Shown here: in pieces, positions 30,191 to 38,386 of the stretch | Numbering within the stretch: position 1 is the stretch's first letter | Layout: the number at the start of each line of letters is the position of its first letter | NCBI RefSeq assembly: GCF_000165485.1 | Contig: NC_014623.1 | Span: 5,040,893 to 5,104,892, forward strand | Length of the DNA: 64,000 bases | Reading direction: 5' to 3' | From: Stigmatella aurantiaca DW4/3-1 | Lineage (GTDB): Bacteria; Myxococcota; Myxococcia; Myxococcales; Myxococcaceae | Program-made: the position numbers and the translations under genes | Notes under the pieces: generated by a model | The model's input: only the letters and a program-made list of their open reading frames with translations | The model's database searches: none | Told to the model about the DNA's origin: nothing

Positions 30191-32325
30191 CGCGAGGGCA
30201 AGGAGGTGGCGTGGGCGGTGGAGTCCTCTTTCTGTCCGTGAATCCCCCGGATCAGGTCGTGGAGTTCCATGAGGGCCGCATCGATGCGCTCCAGCCAGAG
30301 GCTCAAGGGCGGCGGGGTCTTGGCATTGCCGGGGGGCTTGTCCTCGAGCCGCTGCGGCGGTGTAACGCCGAGATCCGGGGGGAGTCCCGTGCCTCCTTCC
30401 TCCAGAACCGAGGCGAGCATTCGGGCTTTCTCCGCGAGCCCAGCCGCTGTCATGCGAAGCGCGTTCTCCTCGGTGGTGGAGAGAGGGCCGAGCGGCTCCA
30501 GGTGCCTGACGAAGAAGGCAATCGAGGCGAGCGCATGCACGAGGCGGCGGGTGTCCTGCCCCACGAAAAACATCCGGTCGATGAGTGGGCGCGCGGACTC
30601 ACGAACCTCTCGCAGTTGTGTGTCAATCCGCCTCACACGCTCCACGATGAGCCGGCCATTCGTGGGGCCAGGGGGCGCTGCCACCACATCGAGCGAGGAG
30701 GCGACGCTGCGCAGGACATCCGCGGAGGTCTGCCAGACGCGGACCCGTGTGCGCGATGGGAGGAGCACGACGGCCACCAGGGCACCGATGCTTGCACCCG
30801 CCAGCGTCTCCCAGAGCCGCAGGTACAGCAGGTCCGGTGAGTAACGTCCCGTCAAGCTGTAGAGCACCACCAGGAGCGTGGTGAACCAGAAGACCATCCA
30901 CGCATAGGAGACCCGCAGCAAGTAGAAGCCGAGGAAGGCACAGGCGAAGAGCAGTGCAATCTCGATGTCTCGGTGGCCACTCACCACCGTGGCGAGCAGC
31001 AGCCCGGCCATCACCCCCACCACGGTTCCCAGGGCCCGGTGCCAGGCCCGGAGGAGAATGTCTCCCCGGGTCGAGGCGCGATTGAAGACCACGAACGAGG
31101 CCACCACCGCCCAGTACCACCGGGTGCTCGACAGGGCGTGGCCCGCGATCATGGCGAGTCCTCCCGCGACGGTCGCTTGGATGGCCTGGCGTGTGGAGGC
31201 ATGAAGCTTCAGGGGCTTGGACGCAGGCCCTGCCTCTTCCGCTGCTTCCTCCTGAGGAGGCAGCGGGGGGCCGCTGGCGTGTGAAGGCCGTGCTCCGGAA
31301 TGCGCCCCGAAAGGACGGGCCATCACCTCGCGAAGCTTGTTCAATGCGCTCTCGATCTTCGTGGCGGCGGCGGATGCATCCTGAGAGGCAATGGCCTGGG
31401 GGCCGCTTTCCGCCGGAGGGCTGTGAATGCCCCGGCTCTCGCGCCAAAGGGTGGCCACCTTGGCTTGAAGATCCTGACGCTCCGAGGGGGTGAGTCCGTT
31501 CTGGGTGAGCCCCTGGTAGACCGATGACGCGAGCCGTTCCGCGGCGAGTTCCATCTCGAGCAGGCGCTCGCGAATCTCCTCTTTCGAGAGGCCGGGGGCG
31601 AGGCCCTCCGGGGGCACGCGTTCGAGGTGTTGCTCGACCTCCATGGCCCCTTCGTTCACCCAGCGGAAGGCCCGGCGGATTCGTTTTTCCCGCCGGCGTC
31701 CTTCCTGGGAGGGGAGCACCTGGGCGAGTTCGGCCAGCAAGAGGCTGATGCTGCGCCGGTAGACACGGAGCGTCCGGCGGAGTGCTGAGAGGGCCCGTTC
31801 GGGAATGAGCCAGGTGCGAACGCCGAAAGCCACCGCGCTGCCGACGCCGACGCTGGCGAGCATCCAGGGGAGCTGTGCCGCGCTGGCGTGCACGAAGAGG
31901 GCGAAGAAAAAGGTCATGAAGGCGATCGTTCCGAGCGCCGTCCCCCGCGGTCCAAAGCGGCGGGCCGAGACGACCAGAAAGGTCACCCCCAGAAAGAGCA
32001 GAGAGCTCACCACCAGGTTCGGTGCGGAGATCGCTCCCAGACACACGGCCGCCGCCGCGACACCCGGTACGCACAGCAAGGTGATCCGCTCCTGGGGGGG
32101 GAGGGGATCCTGCACGGAGACCGAAGTCATCATCCCCACCATCATTCCCACCATCCCCAGAGAGGTGGGTTGATGGAGGAGTTGGCCCAGCACGGCGAGC
32201 ACCACCAGGGTGAGCCCCATCCCCAGCAGGGCGCGCAGTCCCATCTTCAGCCGGCTGAGGTCTGGATCCGACGCGACGAAGCAGTCCCACGCATAGGAAG
32301 GCTGAAAGGCTCGCATCCGAAGCAC
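30187..32325 (-). CDS. FUSC-family integral membrane transporter
   Basis: A 712-residue inner-membrane protein with two hydrophobic blocks of several helices, one near residues 25-175 and one near 385-535. Each is followed by a soluble helical region, the layout of fusaric-acid-resistance/aromatic-acid exporter proteins (FUSC, YccS-like). The first start is GTG at 32325, preceded by GAGAGGGG; an ATG three codons in (32316) is equally possible. It points towards the biosynthetic cluster and shares no operon with it, so a link to the peptide is unproven. The family exports small aromatic acids; its substrate here is unknown. Confidence 0.85.
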   Translation of the reverse strand: MLRMRAFQPSYAWDCFVASDPDLSRLKMGLRALLGMGLTLVVLAVLGQLLHQPTSLGMVGMMVGMMTSVSVQDPLPPQERITLLCVPGVAAAAVCLGAISAPNLVVSSLLFLGVTFLVVSARRFGPRGTALGTIAFMTFFFALFVHASAAQLPWMLASVGVGSAVAFGVRTWLIPERALSALRRTLRVYRRSISLLLAELAQVLPSQEGRRREKRIRRAFRWVNEGAMEVEQHLERVPPEGLAPGLSKEEIRERLLEMELAAERLASSVYQGLTQNGLTPSERQDLQAKVATLWRESRGIHSPPAESGPQAIASQDASAAATKIESALNKLREVMARPFGAHSGARPSHASGPPLPPQEEAAEEAGPASKPLKLHASTRQAIQATVAGGLAMIAGHALSSTRWYWAVVASFVVFNRASTRGDILLRAWHRALGTVVGVMAGLLLATVVSGHRDIEIALLFACAFLGFYLLRVSYAWMVFWFTTLLVVLYSLTGRYSPDLLYLRLWETLAGASIGALVAVVLLPSRTRVRVWQTSADVLRSVASSLDVVAAPPGPTNGRLIVERVRRIDTQLREVRESARPLIDRMFFVGQDTRRLVHALASIAFFVRHLEPLGPLSTTEENALRMTAAGLAEKARMLASVLEEGGTGLPPDLGVTPPQRLEDKPPGNAKTPPPLSLWLERIDAALMELHDLIRGIHGQKEDSTAHATSLPSR

Positions 32326-32477
32326 GCCACCCCCTCTCAGGCCGACGCGCTCGAAAGTGAGGCGCCCCTGGGGTCCAATCTGGGGCTGGAGCCTGGCAGG
32401 TGCGCGCCGCTTGCTCCATCCGCCCCCGAAGCCGGGCGAGGGCTTGCCAGGCAGGCAGGTCTAGGGCCTTCCGGGAC

Positions 32478-33947
32478 TCAGAGGGAGCGGACCGTCCGGG
32501 GGCGGACTTTCAGCATCCCCAAGAGGGCTCCAATCGAGGTCACGGAGTGAGCCTCCGGCTCGACGATGCGTGCCGCGAAGAAGACCGCGCCAAACCGGGC
32601 AAAGGCGGAGAGCACGAAGAGCACGTGGAAGTTCACCCAGGCGTGGTTTCCCAGCGTGAAGGTGGCGGGCAAGGCACCGGCCAGGGCGCCTCCCACCGCG
32701 GAGGCTGCCGCGTAAGCCAGGCCTCCCGTGGTGGCGAACGCCGCCAGATAGAACGGCCGCCCCTGCCGGGGGGCCACCGCCAGCGGAAGGGCGAACACCG
32801 CCAGTCCGTGGCCACTCCAGAGCCCTCCCGCCAGCAACGCGTCGAAGGCCAGGGGCCACAGGGTTCCCGCGTCGGGCAACAGCCAGAGCAGGGGAATGGT
32901 GGAGATGCCGAGGGAGCACGCCATCACCACGGGCTGCGCCCCGACCCGGTCGATGAGCTTTCCCCAGAGCGGGGCCGTCAACACGCGCACGCCCGCCACC
33001 GCCGCGGCGTGCAGCGCCATGAAGACGAAGCTCATCTGGAGGTTCTGGATCGTGTGGAACGCGAAGTAGGGTGCCGACAGTCCGACCGCCGCGTTCCACA
33101 CCACCTGATAGAGGAGCACACGGCGGGCGCGCCCATCCTTCCAGGGCATCAGCGTTGCCCGGAGGTCCAACCGGAAGGGGGTGCCTCCCGGCGAGGGGTC
33201 ATGCTGGAGGGACATGATGTAGGTGGTGATGAACCCCACGGCGCACGCAAACCCCGCCAGCAGGGGGAGCCCCATGCCGGGCCCCTCCGTGCCGCGCAGA
33301 CGGTCCAACAGGAAGCCCGCGGTGAGCGAGGCCAGCGTTCCGGAGAGGGTGCACAGCGCGGTGCGTCGGCCGAAGTAGCGGCCCCGGAGGCTGCCGGGGA
33401 CGAGTTCTCCCATCCACGCCACCCAGGCGTTGTTGCCCACCACGCCCAGGACGGCCGAGGCGGCGGCGATGCCAACGAGCAACCGCTGCTGCCCGGCCAG
33501 CTCCAGCGGCAGCCACGGCACCGCGCACAGGGGCAACATCACCACGCGGGACAGGAACACCGCGGTGAGCGCCACCCGCCGGTGGCCGAAGGTGGAGGTG
33601 AGCCAAGCCGCCGGGAACTGGATGAACTGGGCGAAGAAGGGCAGCGCCGTCATCACCCCGACGAGAAACGGCCCCAGTTTCAGCGCGATGGCCCAGGCGG
33701 TGAGCGCCGTGGCGCCCGCGCACGCGGTGAAGACCTCCGTGACCATGCCCTCCGCCACCGAGGCCTTCAACGTCTGGCGAAGCGCCCGGCGGGGGGTGGG
33801 GAAGGCCGCGCACTGCCCGGGAGGCGGTGCACCGAGCAATGGCGCGGAAGCGCCCGGCAGGGAGCTGCCGGGGCGGAACAGCGGGACGGCGGAGGCCAGC
33901 GCGGCGAAGCTGCGCAGAACGTGACGGCGGAGGGCGACGGAAAACAC
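32478..33947 (-). CDS. MFS transporter
   Basis: A 489-residue multi-pass membrane protein. About 60 residues of Pro/Ala-rich, Arg-containing sequence precede the first helix (near VTEVFTACAGATALTAWAI), so the true start may lie further in. Helices continue to the C-terminus (FGAVFFAARI). Loop motifs such as SLRGRYFGRRTA are consistent with the major facilitator superfamily. It lies 152 bases upstream of the FUSC gene on the same strand and diverges from the polyprenyl synthase gene. The substrate is not recognisable. Confidence 0.82.
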   Translation of the reverse strand: MFSVALRRHVLRSFAALASAVPLFRPGSSLPGASAPLLGAPPPGQCAAFPTPRRALRQTLKASVAEGMVTEVFTACAGATALTAWAIALKLGPFLVGVMTALPFFAQFIQFPAAWLTSTFGHRRVALTAVFLSRVVMLPLCAVPWLPLELAGQQRLLVGIAAASAVLGVVGNNAWVAWMGELVPGSLRGRYFGRRTALCTLSGTLASLTAGFLLDRLRGTEGPGMGLPLLAGFACAVGFITTYIMSLQHDPSPGGTPFRLDLRATLMPWKDGRARRVLLYQVVWNAAVGLSAPYFAFHTIQNLQMSFVFMALHAAAVAGVRVLTAPLWGKLIDRVGAQPVVMACSLGISTIPLLWLLPDAGTLWPLAFDALLAGGLWSGHGLAVFALPLAVAPRQGRPFYLAAFATTGGLAYAAASAVGGALAGALPATFTLGNHAWVNFHVLFVLSAFARFGAVFFAARIVEPEAHSVTSIGALLGMLKVRPRTVRSL

Positions 33948-34061
33948 GCGGCTCGGGGGAGAAAGGGGAACCCATTCTCTGTCTCATGAGCCCTGCGAGG
34001 ACTCAACCCGGCCCGGAGGAGGGGGGTTGTCCGCCCGCAGGGTAGCCAACCCGCCGTTTTC

Positions 34062-34085
34062 TTCCGACAGGCCCCCCTGCCGGAA
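34062..34085. promoter_or_regulatory. Hairpin in the MFS / polyprenyl synthase divergent region
   Basis: TTCCGACAGG and CCTGCCGGAA pair with one mismatch around a CCCC loop. It lies between two divergent genes, so it could be an operator or a leader structure rather than a terminator. Confidence 0.4.
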
Positions 34086-34113
34086 ACATGTAAAAACCAC
34101 GGATTCGGGTGCA

Positions 34114-34131
34114 GTTCACACAGTCTTGAAC
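34114..34131. promoter_or_regulatory. Candidate operator, GTTCA-8-TGAAC
   Basis: A short inverted repeat about 30 bases before the polyprenyl synthase start, next to an AT-rich CTATATGAAT. It may be a site for the GbsR/MarR regulator encoded by the next gene, which would make the pair autoregulated. The arms are only 5 bases. Confidence 0.3.
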
Positions 34132-34160
34132 TATATGAATGGCCCGAGGAGACGTCGCCC

Positions 34161-35159
34161 ATGGATACGGCTGGTAAGCTGTCTAATTTTCTCGGAATCG
34201 TAGAGCAGCAGCTGGGCGCCGTGCTGGTGGATGGGGACGCGGGACCGGGGGTGATGGGCGACACGCTGATGGAAGCGGCGCGCCACCTGTGCCTGGGCAG
34301 CGGCAGCAAGCGGGCGCGCCCCATGCTGGTGAGCCTCTTTGGTGACGCGGTCGGCCTGTCCTCCGAGCACCTCGTGGATGTGGCCGTCTCGGCCGAGCTC
34401 ATCCACTCCGCCAGCCTCCTGCATGATGACGTGGTGGACGCGGGCATGTTCCGCCGGGGCCGCCCCACGGTGAACGCCCGCTGGGGCAACATCGTCGCGG
34501 TGATGAGCGGGGACCTCATCCTCTCCACCACGCTCTTGCGGCTGGCGCAGCTCGACGAGCGCCTCTCCCGGAGCGCCCTGTCGGTGGTCTCCGAGATGAC
34601 CCGCGCGGCCATCACCGAGGTGGAGGCCCGAGGGGTCATGGAGCTGCCGTTGCCGCGGCTGCGCTACATCGCCGAGGGCAAGACGGGTTCGCTCTTCGGG
34701 TGGTGTGGCCATGCCGCCGCCACGCTGGCCAACCAGCCGGAGGCCGCGAAGCGCTTCGATGGGTTTGGCCGCCACCTGGGCGTGGCCTTCCAGATTGCCG
34801 ACGACATCCGGGATGTGCTCGGCACCGATGTAGGCAAGCCGCAGTACGCGGACTTGCAGTCGCGCACGCCCTCCATGCCCATCCTGTTGGCGGTGGAGAA
34901 GGACGAGGGGCTGCGGCGCAAGCTCAAGGATGCGTGGGCCTTCTCGTCCATCACCCCGGACCGCATCAAGGAGATCGGCGCCTCCATCATCGCGTGCGGT
35001 GCCGTGGAGCAGTCGTTGGCCCAGATGAACGTCGAGATCGATGCGGCGCTGGGCTACCTGGGGAGCTTCGCGAACTCGGATGGGGGCGCGGAGTTGGCGA
35101 GTTGGGCGCGTAAGCTGTCCAGCGGCATCACGGATCAAGTCCGGAGCAAGGTTGCATGA
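34161..35159 (+). CDS. Polyprenyl (isoprenyl) diphosphate synthase
   Basis: A 332-residue all-helical trans-prenyltransferase that condenses isopentenyl diphosphate onto an allylic diphosphate. The first aspartate-rich motif is DDVVD at residues 89-93, followed by GMFRRGRPT; the second is in FQIADDIRD near residue 215. GSKRARP near residue 50 is the usual diphosphate-binding stretch. CGAGGAGA lies about 9 bases before the ATG. The stop overlaps the next start (ATGA), coupling it to a GbsR/MarR regulator. Chain length cannot be set by eye; octaprenyl-type quinone side-chain synthesis or carotenoid precursor supply are both plausible. Confidence 0.93.
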   Translation: MDTAGKLSNFLGIVEQQLGAVLVDGDAGPGVMGDTLMEAARHLCLGSGSKRARPMLVSLFGDAVGLSSEHLVDVAVSAELIHSASLLHDDVVDAGMFRRGRPTVNARWGNIVAVMSGDLILSTTLLRLAQLDERLSRSALSVVSEMTRAAITEVEARGVMELPLPRLRYIAEGKTGSLFGWCGHAAATLANQPEAAKRFDGFGRHLGVAFQIADDIRDVLGTDVGKPQYADLQSRTPSMPILLAVEKDEGLRRKLKDAWAFSSITPDRIKEIGASIIACGAVEQSLAQMNVEIDAALGYLGSFANSDGGAELASWARKLSSGITDQVRSKVA

Positions 35160-35752
35160 AGGGGTATCTGTGGACGGGGGGAAATCCAGGGCCTGTTCCC
35201 GCGGCGGTGCCAGGCCCGGGGGGGCTGGCACCGTGGGAGGCCCTGGCGATCGAGGCCGTGGGCAACGTCATCGAGTTCTGGGGGTTCAAGCGGAACCAGG
35301 GGCGGATGTGGGCGCTGCTCTACCTGCGCGGCGAGCCGCTCACGGCCGGTGAGATTGAGCGCGAGCTGGACTTGTCCAAGGGCGGCGTCTCCATGCTCCT
35401 GAGGGACCTGGAGCGCTGGGGGGTGGTGCTGCGCGTTCGCCCCCCGAGCGACACCATCTGGCGTTACGCGGCGGAGACGGATCTGGTGCGCATGGTGACG
35501 CACGTCATCGCCGAGCGCGAGGTGGGTTTCATCGCGCGCATTCGCGCGGATTTGGCGGAAGCCCGGCGGTTGGCGCAGAACATTGGGAGTGTGCCGGCCG
35601 AGCGCCTCCATCGCCTGGAGAGGATGGCCACGCTCGCGGCGCACGTGGAGAAAGCCATCCGCCTGTTCATCAAGACAGCGCGGTTGGATGTAGGGGGCGT
35701 GCTGGGGGCGTTTCGCGATGAGCCGGGCAGTGTCCGGGAGAAGCGCCGATAG
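35156..35752 (+). CDS. GbsR/MarR-family transcriptional regulator
   Basis: A 198-residue winged-helix protein. The HTH is near residues 55-95 (LTAGEIERELDLSKGGVSM), followed by a wing (VRPPSDTIWRYAAE) and a long helical C-terminus likely to dimerise. The AVGNVIEFWGFKRNQGR segment before the HTH is typical of the GbsR branch. It overlaps the polyprenyl synthase gene by 4 bases, so the two are co-transcribed; it may control that operon or membrane and osmotic genes elsewhere. The ligand is unknown. Confidence 0.88.
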   Translation: MKGYLWTGGNPGPVPAAVPGPGGLAPWEALAIEAVGNVIEFWGFKRNQGRMWALLYLRGEPLTAGEIERELDLSKGGVSMLLRDLERWGVVLRVRPPSDTIWRYAAETDLVRMVTHVIAEREVGFIARIRADLAEARRLAQNIGSVPAERLHRLERMATLAAHVEKAIRLFIKTARLDVGGVLGAFRDEPGSVREKRR

Positions 35753-35791
35753 CCTTCCCGCCCTTGGGTCTTTTGTCGTAAGGGGCCAAGG

Positions 35792-36319
35792 ATGGACTCT
35801 CACTACGATCAGGTCATGAAGGCGCGGAGCGCCGCGGATCCTTCCGTCTCCCGGCTGTACTTTGCCTACTCGACCATCCTCGATCGCGCCGCCTTCGAGG
35901 AATGGCGCTCGCAGCACTCGTACGACTTCTTCCAACTGCCCGAGGGCAAGCTGGCCGAGGCCTTGGACGTGGATCTCGTGTACGACTTTCCCTCCCGGTG
36001 GTGGGGGGGACGGGTGGCGGGGCTCACGGACCGTCCAGGCAAGAGCCTCTTTGGACGCCTCTTCGAGATTCGCGGCCAGGACTGGCCCATCCTCCAGCAC
36101 AAGGAGGGGGTCGTGACGGGGATGTGCATCGAGCGTCCCGTGCGCGTCCGCGTGGAGGGCCAGGAGATGGATGCCATCGCCTTCACCACGGCCCCTCGGA
36201 GGGCTTCCACGGAGGGGGCCATTAGCCCTCGCTTCGTGGAGGCGCTGGTGCGCGGCGCCCAGAGCGCGGGACTGCCAGCGGACTACATCGAGCGCTTGCG
36301 CCGGGGCGAGCAGGGGTGA
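35792..36319 (+). CDS. Gamma-glutamylcyclotransferase-like (AIG2/GGCT fold) protein
   Basis: A 175-residue cytoplasmic protein. YFAYSTILDRAAF resembles the GGCT signature YFAYGSNL, and LFGRLFEIRGQDWPILQHKEG matches the conserved turn ending in the catalytic Glu. The usual Gly-Ser of the signature is Ser-Thr here, so activity on gamma-glutamyl peptides is only probable. AAGGGG lies 6 bases before the ATG, and a CCTTGG/CCAAGG inverted repeat flanks that site. It stands alone, 39 bases after the regulator gene. Confidence 0.7.
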   Translation: MDSHYDQVMKARSAADPSVSRLYFAYSTILDRAAFEEWRSQHSYDFFQLPEGKLAEALDVDLVYDFPSRWWGGRVAGLTDRPGKSLFGRLFEIRGQDWPILQHKEGVVTGMCIERPVRVRVEGQEMDAIAFTTAPRRASTEGAISPRFVEALVRGAQSAGLPADYIERLRRGEQG

Positions 36320-36324
36320 GACGT

Positions 36325-36366
36325 CCACGCGGGCACCTGCTCGAAGTGCTCGCGGAGTGCCCGTGG
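36325..36366 (+). terminator. Stem-loop after the GGCT-like gene
   Basis: CCACG-C-GGGCAC (36325-36336) pairs with GTGCCCGTGG (36357-36366) with one unpaired base and a 20-base loop, followed by TTTC. It sits just after the stop at 36319. Confidence 0.5.
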
Positions 36367-36477
36367 TTTCACGGAATGGGTGGGCCGTGGGATGCGTTCT
36401 CGCGAAGGGACTTCCGGTAGTAGGGTGGCTCCACCGGGGCTGGAGCGCCCGGTCACTCCCTGCCGAGGTTATCTCTC

Positions 36478-38328
36478 ATGTTTCCGCGTTCTTCCGCGCG
36501 TGCTCGCCGGGCAGCCCTCTTTGTTTCCCTGAGTGCCACTGCCCTCGTTCAACTCTCCGCCTGTGGTGACGATCCGGAGCCAACTCCGGAGCCACCCCCC
36601 GTGGACACCTCTCCACGCACGTTGCGGCTGCTCCAGACGAGCGACCTGCACACCAACATCTTCCCCTGGGACTACTTCACCGGCACCCCGGACGCGCAGC
36701 GAGGCCTCGCCAAGGTGGCCACGCTCGTCCGGAAGGCGCGGGCGGAGAATCCGGACTGCAACCTGCTCATCGACACGGGAGACACCATCCAGGGGACGCC
36801 GCTGGGCACCTACTACTCCCTGGTGGACAACACCCCCCAGCATCCCATGGCGCTGGCGATGAACGAGCTGCGCTACGACGCCATGGCGCTCGGGAACCAC
36901 GAGTTCAACTACGGCCTCGGGGTCCTCAACAAGTTCAAGAGCGAGGTGGGCTTTCCCCTCCTCGGCGCCAACGTGCGCAAGACGGCCGATGGCAGCGAGG
37001 CGTTCACCCCTTACCTCATCAAAGAGGTGTGTGGGGTGAAGGTAGGCCTGCTGGGCCTGGTAACGCCCGGGGTGACGACGTGGGAGCGCCCGGAGAACAT
37101 CCCCGGCCTGAGCTTCGCCGATCCCCTGGAGACGGCCCGAACCTATGTGCCGAAGCTCCGGCAAGAGGGGGCCGATGTTGTCGTGGTCGCCATCCACAGC
37201 GGCCCGGACAAGCAGCCCACGGGCTCGGCGACCGATCCGGCCTCCTGGCTGGCCGATTACGCCGATTCCACGAAGTGGGCGGACCGGGGCAACCTCCCCG
37301 GTGAGAACGAGGCGGTGCAGATCGCCCAGCAGGTGGACGGCATCGACGTGCTGCTCACGGGCCACACCCACCAGCCCATCCCGAAGATGCTGCTGAAGAA
37401 CACCCAGGGCCATGAGGTGTTGCTCATTCAGCCCAACCGCTGGGGCAGTCACCTGGGCCAGGTGGATCTCTCCCTCGTCCACCGGGACGGCCACTGGACG
37501 GTGGATGGCAAGGACTCCCGCCTCGTTGCCGTGGATGCTTCCGTGGCAGAGGACACCCAGGTGGTTCAGCTCACCCAGCGCCACCACGAGACCACGCAGG
37601 CCTACGTGAACGCCCGCATCGGGTCCACCCGGGCCGCGTTTCCAGGGGGCCATGCCGCCCGGTATGGGGACAGCGCCCTGGCGGACCTCATCAACAAGGT
37701 CCAGGAAGAGGCCGCCGCCGCGGAAGGCCAGCCCGTGGACTTCTCGCTCGCCGCCATCTTCACCGATACCGCCGCGCTGCCCGCTGGGGACGTCACCCTG
37801 CGCGATGCCTACAGCGTCTATGTGTACGACAACACGCTGTACGTGATGGAGATCAACGGCTCCATCCTGCGCCGGGCCCTGGAGGTCAACGCCCAGTTCT
37901 TCAATCCGTGGAATGCCAGCTCGCCGCCGGATGCCTCCAATCCCGACCTGGCGAGGCAGCCCAACGCGCGCCTTTACAACTGGGACATCTATTCGGGAAT
38001 CGAATACGGGTTCGATCTCACGAAGCCCACGGGCTCGCGCCTCACCCACCTGCGGTTCAAGGGGCAAGACGTGACCGATGTGCAGCTCTTCCGCATCGCC
38101 ATCAACAACTACCGGGCCGGGGGCGGGGGCGGCTTCTCCATGTTCCGGGAGGGCAGGATCCTCTGGACCTCCGCCGATGGGGTGCGGGACTACATCGCCC
38201 GCTACATCGCGGCCCATCCGGACCTCGAGCCGTCCAGCGTGAACACGTGCAACTTCACGCTCTCGCCGGACCTGTACAAGTACTACTACGAGGCCACCCT
38301 CGGCCCCGCGAAGTGCTCCTCGCCGTAG
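36478..38328 (+). CDS. Lipoprotein bifunctional metallophosphatase / 5'-nucleotidase
   Basis: A 616-residue exported phosphoesterase. An Arg-rich N-terminus and hydrophobic stretch end in the lipobox LSAC, so it is probably anchored at the cell envelope. The calcineurin-like metal site is complete: QTSDLHTN, DTGDTIQGT, GNHEFN, AIHSG and TGHTHQP. The second half is the substrate-specificity domain of 5'-nucleotidases, with YSVYVYDNTLY and NNYRAGGGGGF. The family hydrolyses nucleotides or 2',3'-cyclic nucleotides to scavenge phosphate and nucleosides; exact substrate is not fixed. It stands alone, with a strong hairpin downstream. Confidence 0.92.
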   Translation: MFPRSSARARRAALFVSLSATALVQLSACGDDPEPTPEPPPVDTSPRTLRLLQTSDLHTNIFPWDYFTGTPDAQRGLAKVATLVRKARAENPDCNLLIDTGDTIQGTPLGTYYSLVDNTPQHPMALAMNELRYDAMALGNHEFNYGLGVLNKFKSEVGFPLLGANVRKTADGSEAFTPYLIKEVCGVKVGLLGLVTPGVTTWERPENIPGLSFADPLETARTYVPKLRQEGADVVVVAIHSGPDKQPTGSATDPASWLADYADSTKWADRGNLPGENEAVQIAQQVDGIDVLLTGHTHQPIPKMLLKNTQGHEVLLIQPNRWGSHLGQVDLSLVHRDGHWTVDGKDSRLVAVDASVAEDTQVVQLTQRHHETTQAYVNARIGSTRAAFPGGHAARYGDSALADLINKVQEEAAAAEGQPVDFSLAAIFTDTAALPAGDVTLRDAYSVYVYDNTLYVMEINGSILRRALEVNAQFFNPWNASSPPDASNPDLARQPNARLYNWDIYSGIEYGFDLTKPTGSRLTHLRFKGQDVTDVQLFRIAINNYRAGGGGGFSMFREGRILWTSADGVRDYIARYIAAHPDLEPSSVNTCNFTLSPDLYKYYYEATLGPAKCSSP

Positions 38329-38336
38329 TTCCGTGC

Positions 38337-38369
38337 CCGGAGGCGGGGAGGCATCCTCCCCACCTCCGG
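38337..38369. terminator. Strong bidirectional hairpin between convergent genes
   Basis: CCGGAGGCGGGGAGG pairs with CCTCCCCACCTCCGG: 14 of 15 pairs around a 3-base loop. It lies between the nucleotidase stop (38328) and the glgB stop (38387). There is no T run on either strand. Confidence 0.65.
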
Positions 38370-38386
38370 AGGTGTCATCGGAATGC

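Noticed and set aside
32400-33989. A 529-codon plus-strand frame opposite the MFS gene
   Set aside because: The product is Gly/Arg/His/Gln-rich with no domain; the minus strand has regular membrane helices.
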